A DNA stretch of 64,000 bases from an uncultured Pseudomonadota bacterium (GTDB taxonomy: Bacteria > Pseudomonadota > Gammaproteobacteria > Ga0077536): the NCBI GenBank assembly GCA_902597385.1, contig CACJXQ010000004.1, positions 28,428 through 92,427 of the forward strand, given 5' to 3'. Under the pieces are notes generated by a model. The model made no database searches, was not told the origin of the DNA, and saw only the letters and a program-made list of their open reading frames with translations. Shown piece after piece: positions 28,332 through 36,978 of the stretch. The translations under genes and the position numbers were made by a program. Numbering within the stretch: the stretch's first letter is position 1; each line of letters begins with the position of its first letter.

Positions 28332-29909
28332 ATGAAAAAAGCACAATCGGTTTTAGAACAGCTTGAGAAAGTCGTTACTACGGGCTCTGTTCTGACTGAC
28401 TCTAAGAGCCGAGAGTTTTATTCAACAGATTTGAGCTGTACCAGTGGGGAGATCGCTGATTTGGTGTTGCAACCGGGAAATGCTCAAGAACTAGCTGATT
28501 CTATTAAGGTAGTGACCGACGCCGGGATGAATATTGTTCCTCGAGGCGGAGGGATGTCCTACACCCAAGGCTATCAACCAGAGAAAAAAGAAAGCGTCTT
28601 GATAGATATGCGCTCAATGGACCGAGTCTTAGAAATCAACAGTGAGGATATGTATGTCACAGTAGAGGCTGGTTGCACTTGGAAGAAACTGTACGAGGCT
28701 CTAGCGGAAAAAGATTTAAGGACCCCTTATTTTGGGCCCTTGTCTGGAATGTATGCCACAGTGGGTGGGACGATTTCTCAAAACAGTTTGTTTCTGGGCT
28801 CTGGTACTTATAACACGGCTGCGGAAAGTGTTTTAGGAGTTAAGGTGGCGCTTGCGAATGGGACCTTACTTCAAACTGGCTCAGCTGCACATAAAAATGG
28901 CTCGCCTTTTTGGCGTCATTTTGGACCAGATTTAACTGGTTTATTTACTGCCGACACGGGTGCTTTTGGTGTTAAAGCGGAAATTACTCTTCGACTTATA
29001 GAGGCTCCTGAAGTGACTTTGTTTATGTCTTTTTCGTTTCCAACTTTGGACGCTATGCTTAAGACTCAAACGATATTGGCTAGGAAAAGGATTTGCGCGG
29101 AGTGCTACGGTTTCGATCCCTATTACAATGAAAGTTTTGAGAATTTAGGCTTCACTTTTGGAGAAGGTTTAGCAGTGCTTCGAGATGTGGCGGTGAAAGA
29201 AGGAGGAATTAAAGGTCTGTGGAGTTCCTTCAAGGTGGCGACGAGCGGAAAGACCTTCCTAAAGAAAGTGAATTATTCACTGCATATGACTTTTGATAGC
29301 TATGATAGGAATGTCGCCTACAAAGGCTTGGAAACGGCCAGGCAAGTATGTCTTGAGCAAGGTGGTACCGAAATAGACAATACCTTACCAACGGTATTCA
29401 GAGCTCAGCCATTCGGTGGGGTTAGAACTGTATTACTGGGTGCTGAAGGAGAGCTGTGGCTACCGATACATGGCTTTATGCCTTTATCCAAAGCGGTAGA
29501 AATCGGAAGACTAACGGAAGAATTTTTTGAAAAACATAGGAGTACGATGCAAGAGCTGAATATACATAGCTCTTATCTCACCTGTTTTTCAGGGACTGAG
29601 TTTGTAATAGAGCCTAGTATTTATTGGCATGATGAACTTGGTGATTTCCGCTTGAGTTTGATTGAAGAGGAGTTCGCAGAGAAGTGGGCTAAAATACCAG
29701 CTGATGAAGAAAAAAGGGCGGTGGCGTTGAAGTTGAGGGAAGGTCTGAGAGATCTCTATGATAAAAATGGCTGCTGTCATTTGCAATTGGGTAAATATTA
29801 CCCTTTTCAGGAGATGATGGACGAACCGCTCCGAGAATTGTTAAATGGTGTGAAAGACGTGGTAGATCCTCAGCGTGTGATCAATCCTGGAACATTAGGG
29901 CTGAGGTAG
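28332..29909 (+). CDS. FAD-linked oxidase (PCMH-type FAD domain, glycolate/cresol oxidase-like)
   Basis: A 525-residue flavoprotein. The FAD-binding PCMH domain shows VLQPGNAQELADSIKVV, the pyrophosphate loop PRGGGMSYTQGY and GPLSGMYATVGGTISQNSL, then a substrate domain ending in DVVDPQRVINPGTLGLR, the usual end of the 4-cresol dehydrogenase, vanillyl-alcohol oxidase and D-lactate dehydrogenase families. No obvious covalent-FAD histidine or tyrosine can be assigned by eye. No signal peptide is seen. The ATG has a GGAG site. Its location after HyuAB suggests a common pathway, which is inference. Confidence 0.87.
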   Translation: MKKAQSVLEQLEKVVTTGSVLTDSKSREFYSTDLSCTSGEIADLVLQPGNAQELADSIKVVTDAGMNIVPRGGGMSYTQGYQPEKKESVLIDMRSMDRVLEINSEDMYVTVEAGCTWKKLYEALAEKDLRTPYFGPLSGMYATVGGTISQNSLFLGSGTYNTAAESVLGVKVALANGTLLQTGSAAHKNGSPFWRHFGPDLTGLFTADTGAFGVKAEITLRLIEAPEVTLFMSFSFPTLDAMLKTQTILARKRICAECYGFDPYYNESFENLGFTFGEGLAVLRDVAVKEGGIKGLWSSFKVATSGKTFLKKVNYSLHMTFDSYDRNVAYKGLETARQVCLEQGGTEIDNTLPTVFRAQPFGGVRTVLLGAEGELWLPIHGFMPLSKAVEIGRLTEEFFEKHRSTMQELNIHSSYLTCFSGTEFVIEPSIYWHDELGDFRLSLIEEEFAEKWAKIPADEEKRAVALKLREGLRDLYDKNGCCHLQLGKYYPFQEMMDEPLRELLNGVKDVVDPQRVINPGTLGLR

Positions 29910-29961
29910 AGAGGGTGAATCGTAGGGTACCCATCGTTAATCTGATAATTTGTTTTGGTCA

Positions 29962-30669
29962 ATGCTAGAGCGTTCTAAAAATGCGTTTCGAGGGTATCCT
30001 GAAAATGCGCTCTCTTTCTTGAAGGAAATAGAACGGAATAATAATCGCCCTTGGTTTCAAGAAAATAAAAGTCGCTATGAAGACTTAATAAGAACGCCCT
30101 CGTTGGATTTTATAGAAGCTATGGGGACACGCATTGAGAAAAAGCTTTCTCCTCACTTTTTAGCAGTCAGGAAGAAAGTAGGAGGCTCCTTGATGCGAGT
30201 GTATAGAGATACTCGTTTTTCAAAGGATAAAACCCCCTACAAAACTAATGTGGGGATTCAGTTTCGGCATGTTCAAGGTAAAGATGTCCATGCGCCTGGC
30301 TTTTATGTGCATTTGGAACCAGGTAATTGTTTTCTTGGTGCAGGAATTTGGCGTCCCGAGTCAAAGTCCCTCCTTAGGATTAGAGAATTTATTGCGGACA
30401 ATCCTAACGCTTGGAAAAGCGCTCTTAGTGTAAGGGGGTTTAAAAAAAATTGGCGCCTCATTGGGGATAGTCTTATCAGACCGCCCAAAGGTTTTGACAA
30501 AGAGCACCCTTTAATAGCTGATTTAAAGAGAAAGAGTTTTATTGCTCGTTATAGTTTTCCTGATAAGCATATCTACAACGCTGACTTTTGCGATTTTTCC
30601 ATTAAATATTTTTCGCAGGCAGAGGAGTTGATGGATTGTTTGTGTTTTGCCATCGAAGTGAATTACTAA
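29962..30669 (+). CDS. DUF2461 family protein (TIGR02453)
   Basis: A protein of 235 residues with the DUF2461 hallmarks: ALSFLKEIERNNNRPWFQEN, then KSRYEDLIRTP, MRVYRDTRFSKDKTPYKTNV, FYVHLEPGNCFLGAGIWRPE and the C-terminal FDKEHPLIADLKRKSF. The family is widespread and has no established function. A TTG at 29950 is in frame, but the ATG at 29962 gives a start nearer the usual family N-terminus; neither has a clear ribosome site. Its last four bases overlap the end of the convergent surE gene. Confidence 0.88.
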   Translation: MLERSKNAFRGYPENALSFLKEIERNNNRPWFQENKSRYEDLIRTPSLDFIEAMGTRIEKKLSPHFLAVRKKVGGSLMRVYRDTRFSKDKTPYKTNVGIQFRHVQGKDVHAPGFYVHLEPGNCFLGAGIWRPESKSLLRIREFIADNPNAWKSALSVRGFKKNWRLIGDSLIRPPKGFDKEHPLIADLKRKSFIARYSFPDKHIYNADFCDFSIKYFSQAEELMDCLCFAIEVNY

Positions 30670-31439
30670 ATTATCTGACCCAAGGTAGTGATATCAATCA
30701 TCGTGGCGCTGATATTGCCCTCCTCTAGAACGGCGACATCGGTATTTAAGCTATTATCTATTGATGCTTTTGCAAGTCCAAATTTATACTCTTGTTCAGT
30801 CTGTTCTTGAAAACATTGTCCGTAAAAAGTTTTACTGAGGGTGGTTCTGCAGATTGTGATGTCTTTTTTGGCGACATAAGGAAAGTTGATATTCCATGTA
30901 ATGGGATGCTGAGAGTCTGGGTTACTATATTGTTGCCAAATCATTTCGCAATTAATTGGGATGGTTCTCTCAACGAAGACCTCAGTTTCCTTAGGGAACT
31001 TTCTGTTTTTATCCCAATAGAGAAAGTCTGAAGGCACTAGTTCCTGGGATAGTGCGATTCCAGGTATTCCAGCGATATTTCCTTCCAAGCATGCGCCTAT
31101 GGTGCCTGAGGCTAAAGAGAAACCTAGGCCGATGTTTTTTCCAATATTGATTCCAGAGATGACTAAATCAGGTTTCTTCGGCATTAAATTGTGAATAGCG
31201 AGGTTAACACAATCTGCCGGAGTACCACTGATTGCCCAGCCCTCGCACTCAGCGATCCGAATACTCTCCACCTTTATCGGTCCATGCCGGGTCATCGACT
31301 TGCCTTTCCAGCTGTGCTCAGTTGCTGGCACTGCAACTACCAAGTTGCAAAACTTTTTCAATGATCTGATCGCAAGTTCCAAAAACGGAGAATCGATACT
31401 ATCGTCATTTGTAATGAGTACGGTTTTAGTTTGGCTCAA
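30666..31439 (-). CDS. surE: SurE-family 5'-nucleotidase
   Basis: A 257-residue survival protein SurE, a metal-dependent nucleoside 5'-monophosphatase. The N-terminus carries the metal motif VLITNDDSIDSPFL (Asn11, Asp12, Asp13), the second site TEHSWKGKSM and the third VISGINIGKNIGLGF; the family usually reads NDDG-x-x-APG, so the serine at position 14 is a change. GWAISGTPADCVNLAI is the conserved substrate region. The start is a TTG with a strong AAGGAG site 7 bases away. It lacks the usual pcm and rpoS neighbours. A second, exported SurE is at 56394, which makes paralogue roles uncertain. Confidence 0.88.
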   Translation of the reverse strand: MSQTKTVLITNDDSIDSPFLELAIRSLKKFCNLVVAVPATEHSWKGKSMTRHGPIKVESIRIAECEGWAISGTPADCVNLAIHNLMPKKPDLVISGINIGKNIGLGFSLASGTIGACLEGNIAGIPGIALSQELVPSDFLYWDKNRKFPKETEVFVERTIPINCEMIWQQYSNPDSQHPITWNINFPYVAKKDITICRTTLSKTFYGQCFQEQTEQEYKFGLAKASIDNSLNTDVAVLEEGNISATMIDITTLGQII

Positions 31440-31501
31440 AATCTACTCCTTTGCGTTAAGCTCTTTTGTGAAAAGGTGCTTACAAGCGTGGTTAAGTTCA
31501 G

Positions 31502-31981
31502 TCAGAGGTATTCAAATGTTTTTATAAGAGCGGCTTGGCCACTGAATTGTGAATTAGGCCCGAGTAAGTTCCAAATCGTAGTGTCTCCAATTTTAATCCG
31601 TTTACCTGTTTTGGTTATCCTTGTCCCAGAATATCCTTTCGCATAACCAGTTTTTTTTATCTCTTCCATCATTTTTGATCTGTCTTCTTGCTGCGTTACC
31701 TCCGCCGACAAGCGACTTGGAAGTTTGATCAGCTCTTCCCAATTGTACTCAAAAATTTCTAAAGCTAATAAGTTTCCGTAACAGAAAATTGGATCGGATT
31801 GGGTGTCATGAACTAGTAGAGGACGTTTTAGGTGAAAAAGAGCCTCAGAAGGCGAGGAAAATTTATTTTTGCAATCAACAACAGATCTCCCAGTAAAATG
31901 CTCGTAACTTGCAATAGCAATCTCGGCAATATCACTTCGCCAATTATTTTCCAAAGAGGGGAACGCATTCCTAATTAACAT
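31502..31981 (-). CDS. MEKHLA-domain protein
   Basis: A 159-residue stand-alone MEKHLA domain, a PAS-related fold of unknown ligand found as the C-terminal part of plant HD-ZIP III proteins and alone in bacteria. The diagnostic core is HDTQSDPIFCYGNLLALEIF, followed by LIKLPSRLSAEVTQQEDRS and a terminal TRITKTGKRIKIGDTTIWNL. Small-molecule or redox sensing is only inferred. The start codon abuts the stop of the upstream DsbA-like gene with no gap, so the two should be translationally coupled, and surE follows 62 bases on. Confidence 0.85.
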   Translation of the reverse strand: MLIRNAFPSLENNWRSDIAEIAIASYEHFTGRSVVDCKNKFSSPSEALFHLKRPLLVHDTQSDPIFCYGNLLALEIFEYNWEELIKLPSRLSAEVTQQEDRSKMMEEIKKTGYAKGYSGTRITKTGKRIKIGDTTIWNLLGPNSQFSGQAALIKTFEYL

Positions 31982-32629
31982 TTAAAGATGTCTTTTGTGA
32001 GCTTTAATTATTGATAGTCTAATAGTTTCAGCAGATTGTGCCCCTGAAAAAAGATAGTGTCCATTATAGAGAAAGGCTGGCACCCCCATTATGCCCAGAT
32101 TGCTTGCTTGTTCTTCAAGCGCTTCTACCCGAGAGTTCAGTTCAGGGTCAACAAGAATGTTTTCTGCTTCTGATCGCTGAAATCCCGACTTTGCTGCGAT
32201 ATCGAGTAGGTTATTCGCCTCGCCAATATCAACCCCTAAAATAAAGTACGCCTCGAATAATTTGCTCACAATGAGATTTTGTAACTTCGGGCTGTTCGCA
32301 GAGAGGATTAACTTGTGGGCATCTCGTGTGTTAGGTACTTTTTTAATGGCTTCGAGGTTGAGTTCCAATTCGTCAGCCTCGGCGTTTATGAGAATCTGCC
32401 TATAAATCTTTTTTGCTGAGGACGTTGAGCCAAATTTAATCCTTAAATAGTCAGCGCGGTCCATTCCTATTTTTGGCAAAGAAGGATTAAGTTCGAAGGG
32501 GTTCCACTCCACTCGTAGGCTTATTTCTGGTTCGATTTCTTTTAAAGCCACACCCAGTCGAGCTTTTCCAATGTAACACCAGGGGCAAATTGGATCTGAA
32601 ACCACGGTCAATGTTGCCTCTCTGGACAT
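31982..32629 (-). CDS. DsbA-family thioredoxin-fold oxidoreductase (FrnE-like)
   Basis: A 215-residue cytosolic DsbA-type protein without a signal peptide. The active site is Cys15-Pro-Trp-Cys18 in SDPICPWCYIGKARL, and the cis-proline loop reads MGVPAFLYN. VEWNPFELNPSLPKIG and the helical insertion are typical of the FrnE and HCCA-isomerase group, in which CPWC marks the disulfide-active branch. Possible roles are thiol-disulfide exchange or glutathione-linked isomerisation. It has an AGGAG site and leads the run with MEKHLA and surE. Confidence 0.88.
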   Translation of the reverse strand: MSREATLTVVSDPICPWCYIGKARLGVALKEIEPEISLRVEWNPFELNPSLPKIGMDRADYLRIKFGSTSSAKKIYRQILINAEADELELNLEAIKKVPNTRDAHKLILSANSPKLQNLIVSKLFEAYFILGVDIGEANNLLDIAAKSGFQRSEAENILVDPELNSRVEALEEQASNLGIMGVPAFLYNGHYLFSGAQSAETIRLSIIKAHKRHL

Positions 32630-32745
32630 TTTTTAACTCCTAATTATTCCTGTTTGAGTGTAGTTTAGAAAGGTAATAGTTTACCAAGATAGTGATATAG
32701 AACATACTCTATTTTTGTTTTGCAAATTTAATTAAAGAATAATTG

Positions 32746-33468
32746 ATGAAGATAAAAATTGGCCTCCTTCTCTGTGATCATGTGCCTGAGGGGCTCCTAG
32801 CTAGTTTTGGGGACTACCCCGAAATGTACCAGAAAGCATTTAATGGTCTGGGGTTTCAAATTAGCTGGATAGTATACGATGCCTGTAAAACTGAGTTGCC
32901 AAACACTACGGGAGAAGTGGATGGGTTTATAATCAGCGGGAGCAGGTTCTCTGTCAACGATAACGAGAAATGGATAACTAGCTTGATTAGCTTCGTGAGG
33001 TGGTTAAATCAAGAGATGATTCCCACAGTTGGAATATGCTTTGGACACCAGCTTATTGCCAAAGCTCTCGGTGGCGTTGTAGAAAAGTCAGGTACTGGAT
33101 GGGGAGTAGGCTGTAAGGCATTTTTGGTTGACGGCAAAAGAGACTGGATGAAGGGAAGTAAAGAAGAGCTTGTTGTCCCAGCCTTTCACCAGGAACAAAT
33201 CACTCGTCTGCCAATTGGAGGGAGGTTGATTGGCAGTGCCGATTATTGCACTAATTTCTTGATGGAGTGCAATGATCAGATGTTAGGGATACAAGGCCAT
33301 CCAGAATTTAGGAAAGAATATATATCCGCTTTGCTGGGGGAAAGGCTTGCGGTACTGTCCGAGGTGGTCTCTTCCGAGGCCGAAAAGTCGCTCAAATTGA
33401 GCGAAGACAATACCCTTATAAAATCTTGGATTCTTGATTTTATAAGAATACGTGCTCAACTTCTTTAA
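32746..33468 (+). CDS. Class I glutamine amidotransferase-like protein
   Basis: A stand-alone class I glutamine amidotransferase domain of 240 residues. The nucleophile is Cys98 in VGICFGHQLIAKALGG, and the His-Glu pair is in GIQGHPEFRKEY. GFIISGSRFSVND precedes it as in GMP synthase N-domains. Stand-alone relatives act as gamma-glutamyl hydrolases for polyamine or toxin breakdown or as defence-related proteins, so GMP synthase itself is not implied. A TTG at 32743 lies in frame just before the ATG at 32746; I choose the ATG. It is divergent from the DsbA-like gene and converges with an LLM gene at 3 bases. Confidence 0.87.
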   Translation: MKIKIGLLLCDHVPEGLLASFGDYPEMYQKAFNGLGFQISWIVYDACKTELPNTTGEVDGFIISGSRFSVNDNEKWITSLISFVRWLNQEMIPTVGICFGHQLIAKALGGVVEKSGTGWGVGCKAFLVDGKRDWMKGSKEELVVPAFHQEQITRLPIGGRLIGSADYCTNFLMECNDQMLGIQGHPEFRKEYISALLGERLAVLSEVVSSEAEKSLKLSEDNTLIKSWILDFIRIRAQLL

Positions 33469-33471
33469 TGT

Positions 33472-34539
33472 CTAAAAATGCGGCATAATTTCTGCCGCTA
33501 CTTGGTCTACAACCTCACGCGTAGGTCTTATCGGTTGAATCGCCACCTGATCTACGCCCGCCTCACGCATCTGCTTTATCATTTCCAAAACCTCACTTTT
33601 AGTTCCCGTAAGAGTCGTGGCTTGAATAATTTTCTTTGTCATCAACGCTTCATGTTCATCTCTGAGATGCTGTAAATAACCGGAATAAAGCTTTAGATGT
33701 CGTGTTTCAACGGGTTCATTAGGCTCTTTGTAAACCCCGGTGAATCCCACCAGTTCCTCTCGTAATTCTTCTGGGAGTAGATCTGGGTTTTGATGGCACG
33801 ACAGTGCGAAAATATTGCTGCTCGATGCGACCATTGGTCCGACTGCTTCTCTCACTTCTCTAGTTTCAATATCGTTACTTGTTGAGGTTAGATAAAAAGC
33901 TGTCATCGACAGCACATAAACGTCTTCTGGGTTTTTACCAGCTTCTTCAGCACCTTGCCGTACATTATCGACCATCCATTTGACCAGAGTAGGATGAACT
34001 GCGCCAAATAGAATTACACCGTCGGCTATTCTTCCAGCCATTCTAGCGACCTTTGGACCGCTGGCCGCGATATAAATTGGTATTTCATCCTTGATATTGT
34101 AGTAATTAAGATCAGGATTTAGAAATTTAATTTTACGGTGTCGGTTACCCTCGGAATAGTCTACTATTCCCCCATTAAATAATCCTTTACAGACTCTAAT
34201 ATGGTCTTCTAATTCAGCAACCTTAGCCGCGGGCATTCCCATGGTCCTTCTAGTGGTATTACCGGTTCCGATCCCCATAACTACTCTACCTGGCGCGAGA
34301 GAGTTAATGGTGGCCATTCCACAGGCAGAGAGTGGCGCAATTCGAGATTTCGGGTTAGTCACTCCAGGCCCTAGAATGATTTTATCTGTTCTGTCAGCAC
34401 AGAGCGCCAAGGACGCATATACTTCACTCCCAAGCATTTGCGAATCATAAAGCCAAGCATGCGAAAACCCTTTATCCTCGGCGTACTTCACATCACCATG
34501 AATATGTACATCCCCCATAAATACAAATCCAAAATCCAT
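33472..34539 (-). CDS. LLM-class flavin-dependent oxidoreductase (methylene-H4MPT reductase-like)
   Basis: A 355-residue luciferase-like protein of the larger F420-reductase-like subgroup: HAWLYDSQMLGSEVYASLAL, KIILGPGVTNPKSRIAPLSA, NSLAPGRVVMGIGTGNTTRR and MAGRIADGVILFGAVHP. The C-terminal part ATTLTGTKSEVLEMIKQMRE with GVDQVAIQP is standard. The ATG has a GGAGAG site 6 bases away. It is not similar enough to the other four LLM proteins to be a recent copy. Fifth LLM gene in the window. It may precede nothing else; the carboxylesterase gene is 72 bases upstream on the same strand. Confidence 0.86.
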   Translation of the reverse strand: MDFGFVFMGDVHIHGDVKYAEDKGFSHAWLYDSQMLGSEVYASLALCADRTDKIILGPGVTNPKSRIAPLSACGMATINSLAPGRVVMGIGTGNTTRRTMGMPAAKVAELEDHIRVCKGLFNGGIVDYSEGNRHRKIKFLNPDLNYYNIKDEIPIYIAASGPKVARMAGRIADGVILFGAVHPTLVKWMVDNVRQGAEEAGKNPEDVYVLSMTAFYLTSTSNDIETREVREAVGPMVASSSNIFALSCHQNPDLLPEELREELVGFTGVYKEPNEPVETRHLKLYSGYLQHLRDEHEALMTKKIIQATTLTGTKSEVLEMIKQMREAGVDQVAIQPIRPTREVVDQVAAEIMPHF

Positions 34540-34611
34540 AAGTTCTCTCCGTGTAGTTAGTTCTGATTGCTCGGCTAGAATAATACCTTAAACATTCGGC
34601 TAAACCGAGGC

Positions 34612-35277
34612 TTAGGTTGTTAATTGTTGTGTTATCCAACTGCCTATATCGATTAGTTCTTCGGCAATGACATTATGGCCAGTCGGGTAAGTTTTGTATT
34701 CTACCTCATATCCCATTCCCATGAGGTTGCGATAAGCCCTGTCTCCCATCGATTCGAGAACCATCTCATCTTCTCTTCCATGGCAGATCAAAACAGGGAT
34801 TTCCGTATTACTAGCATGCGGCTTAATAGTTTCCGAAGTGGGGAAATAACTAGATATGCTTATCAGTCCGCAAAGCTTCTTTGGATAGGTTAAGGCAGTC
34901 TCAATGGCTACGACTCCGCCTTGTGAGAAACCAGCGATAATGATTTTTTCTGTCGGCACGCCTTTGTCTTCAGCGTCATTGATAAGCGTTTTAATTCTTG
35001 ATGCGGACTCTCGTATTCCGTTCTCATCAATCTTCGCATCCCGATCGAGTGCGTATATGTCATACCACGCTGGCATCACGAAATTATTATTGATTGTCAC
35101 GGGTATAGAGGGCGCATGTGGGAAGATGTACCATATCGACAAAGAGGGCTCGATTTTTAAAAAAGGAACGACTGACTCAAAGTCATGTCCGTTCGCTCCT
35201 AGTCCGTGTAGCCAGATGACACAGCCCTTTGGAGGGGTTTCTGGAAAGATTTCGACGCAGCCTTTTGATTCCATCAT
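34612..35277 (-). CDS. Carboxylesterase / phospholipase, YpfH-LYPLA-like
   Basis: A 221-residue alpha/beta hydrolase of the carboxylesterase/acyl-protein thioesterase family. GCVIWLHGLGANGHDFESVV provides the oxyanion loop, the nucleophile lies in AGFSQGG, the acid in CHGREDEMVLE and the histidine in YPTGHNVIAEEL, giving a full triad. Two ATGs stand at the start (35277 and 35274). Members hydrolyse short acyl esters and lysophospholipids; the natural substrate is seldom known. It is divergent from an SDR gene. Confidence 0.9.
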   Translation of the reverse strand: MMESKGCVEIFPETPPKGCVIWLHGLGANGHDFESVVPFLKIEPSLSIWYIFPHAPSIPVTINNNFVMPAWYDIYALDRDAKIDENGIRESASRIKTLINDAEDKGVPTEKIIIAGFSQGGVVAIETALTYPKKLCGLISISSYFPTSETIKPHASNTEIPVLICHGREDEMVLESMGDRAYRNLMGMGYEVEYKTYPTGHNVIAEELIDIGSWITQQLTT

Positions 35278-35434
35278 AATTCTCTGGGTAAATGTGAAGG
35301 TTTAGCTTACCATTGGGTTGTTGTGAGGATAGCTTAAATGAGGGTTCTTGGGTATCTGATTTATATTTTTCGAGATTGTGTTTGCAAAAATCCTCGAGGT
35401 TCTGCTTGGACGAGAGGGTCATAAGGAGGTTATT

Positions 35435-36250
35435 TTGAATTTTGATAAAAAAGTAAGTCTTATAACGGGGGCAGGCTCAGGTATCGGTCGCCAGCTGGCA
35501 ATAGAGTTGGAGAAGCTCGGCTCGATAGTTGTTCTGTCGGATGTGAATGAAAGTGGGCTCGAGGAGACTGCGAAACTTATCAATTGTGAAGACGAAGAAC
35601 GCTTATCTGTCGTAGACGTCACTGATTATGATCAGGTAAAAAGTTTCATTGAAAAGGCAGCTCAGAAGTTCGGTCGAATCGATTATTTATTCAATAACGC
35701 GGGTATAGCGATCGCCGCTGATGCGAGAGATTATGAAGTAAGTCATTGGAAGGCGGTTGTGGATGTGAACTTGATGGGGGTTATTCACGGATGCGATGTA
35801 GCCTATAAAATAATGGCAAAACAAGGTAACGGTCATATTGTCAATATTGCCTCATTATCCGGACTGGTGCCTTTTCCGACTAACGCGCCGTATGCTGCAA
35901 CTAAACATGCGGTTGTAGGACTTTCGACAAGTTTGAGGGTGGAGGGAGAGGCCTTGGGTGTGAAAGTGAGTGCGGTTTGTCCTGGTTTTATTGAGTCAAA
36001 CATCTACTCAGCTACACAGTCTATTAATTTAGATAGAGAAAGTTTTCTCAATGCAGATCTACCTTTTAAAAAGGTGCCCACCGATATCGCAGCAGGCGAG
36101 ATACTAAAAGGAGTGCTCAAAAATAAGAGCCTCATAGTGTTTCCTGGATATGCGGTTGTGGCGTGGCTTCTTTACAGGGTAAGTTCCTTTTTTCAGAGAA
36201 AGATAAGTAGAGACTTGATAAGTCAGTTTCGCAGAATGCGACAATCCTAA
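35435..36250 (+). CDS. Short-chain dehydrogenase/reductase (SDR)
   Basis: A 271-residue SDR. The frame is open from a GTG at 35378, but a consensus AAGGAGG site about 7 bases before the TTG at 35435 and the family N-terminus NFDKKVSLITGAGSGIGRQL make the later codon the better start. Cofactor loop GAGSGIG, SDVNES after the second strand (NAD preference plausible), NNAG, and the catalytic pair in YAATKHAV are present. The C-terminus carries an extra 40 residues with a hydrophobic stretch (YAVVAWLLYRVSSFF) that could anchor it to membrane. It is followed 8 bases later by a multi-spanning membrane protein. Confidence 0.89.
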   Translation: MNFDKKVSLITGAGSGIGRQLAIELEKLGSIVVLSDVNESGLEETAKLINCEDEERLSVVDVTDYDQVKSFIEKAAQKFGRIDYLFNNAGIAIAADARDYEVSHWKAVVDVNLMGVIHGCDVAYKIMAKQGNGHIVNIASLSGLVPFPTNAPYAATKHAVVGLSTSLRVEGEALGVKVSAVCPGFIESNIYSATQSINLDRESFLNADLPFKKVPTDIAAGEILKGVLKNKSLIVFPGYAVVAWLLYRVSSFFQRKISRDLISQFRRMRQS

Positions 36251-36258
36251 CATTTGTC

Positions 36259-36954
36259 ATGAGTGAGGAAAGCCCTATACTCAAGCTTCCACACTATTTT
36301 GCGGTGCGAAAAGAGACGATCTTAGGGGATGTTTTCTTTGTAGTCCAGATAGTTGCTGCTGTTTGGTTCGGATTTGCACAAGTAGGGACTTTGTTGGTGT
36401 CCGTGGAAGGGGCAAGTATAACTTGGATGGGACTTTGGTTTGCATTTGTGATGATGAACTTAGGTCTTGCGATTGGTGCGTCAAGAAAAGGGACCGATCG
36501 TGTGATAAAACAGGCTGTAGCGAATTACTTTGCCTGGACTCTGGTGATAGGGCTTGCTTTTTTTACTTTGCTAATGCAAGGAGCTTCGTGGAATTCCATA
36601 GATAGCCTAACCAGCATAATAACCGGCATAGGGATTTTCGGATTGATTGTCTATGCTCGTACATCAGGTTTAGAAATATTTGATCCGATTATTCGTGGTG
36701 GTTTTGCCTTGCTTTTTAAGTTTGTGCCGCAGATGACTTTGGCGGTAAATATTTGGCTCTACGGAGGGTCAGGGATAGCACTATACACCATTTGGGTGGG
36801 GCATTTTATTATCAGCATGCGGATAGGTCAGATTTGGATTTCAGCTCGTAAAACGAACTGGGATAGACATAGGATAGGGGTGGTAATAGGAGAGCTGGGA
36901 AATGAAGTGAGTTGGATTGTGGTAACAATTGTTTGGTTACTTGTACTCGAGTAG
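36259..36954 (+). CDS. Multi-spanning membrane protein of unknown function
   Basis: A 231-residue inner-membrane protein with about six hydrophobic helices, for example around VVQIVAAVWFGFAQVGTLLV, MGLWFAFVMMNLGLAI, FAWTLVIGLAFFTLL and the final EVSWIVVTIVWLLVL. No conserved charged motif points to a function and I do not recognise the family. It follows the SDR with an 8-base gap and precedes a VOC protein by 24 bases, so it is probably in the same transcript. The SDR's own hydrophobic C-terminus suggests a membrane-associated pair, which is inference. Confidence 0.75.
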   Translation: MSEESPILKLPHYFAVRKETILGDVFFVVQIVAAVWFGFAQVGTLLVSVEGASITWMGLWFAFVMMNLGLAIGASRKGTDRVIKQAVANYFAWTLVIGLAFFTLLMQGASWNSIDSLTSIITGIGIFGLIVYARTSGLEIFDPIIRGGFALLFKFVPQMTLAVNIWLYGGSGIALYTIWVGHFIISMRIGQIWISARKTNWDRHRIGVVIGELGNEVSWIVVTIVWLLVLE

Positions 36955-36978
36955 TTTGTTGATTAGGGAGGAATAGGC

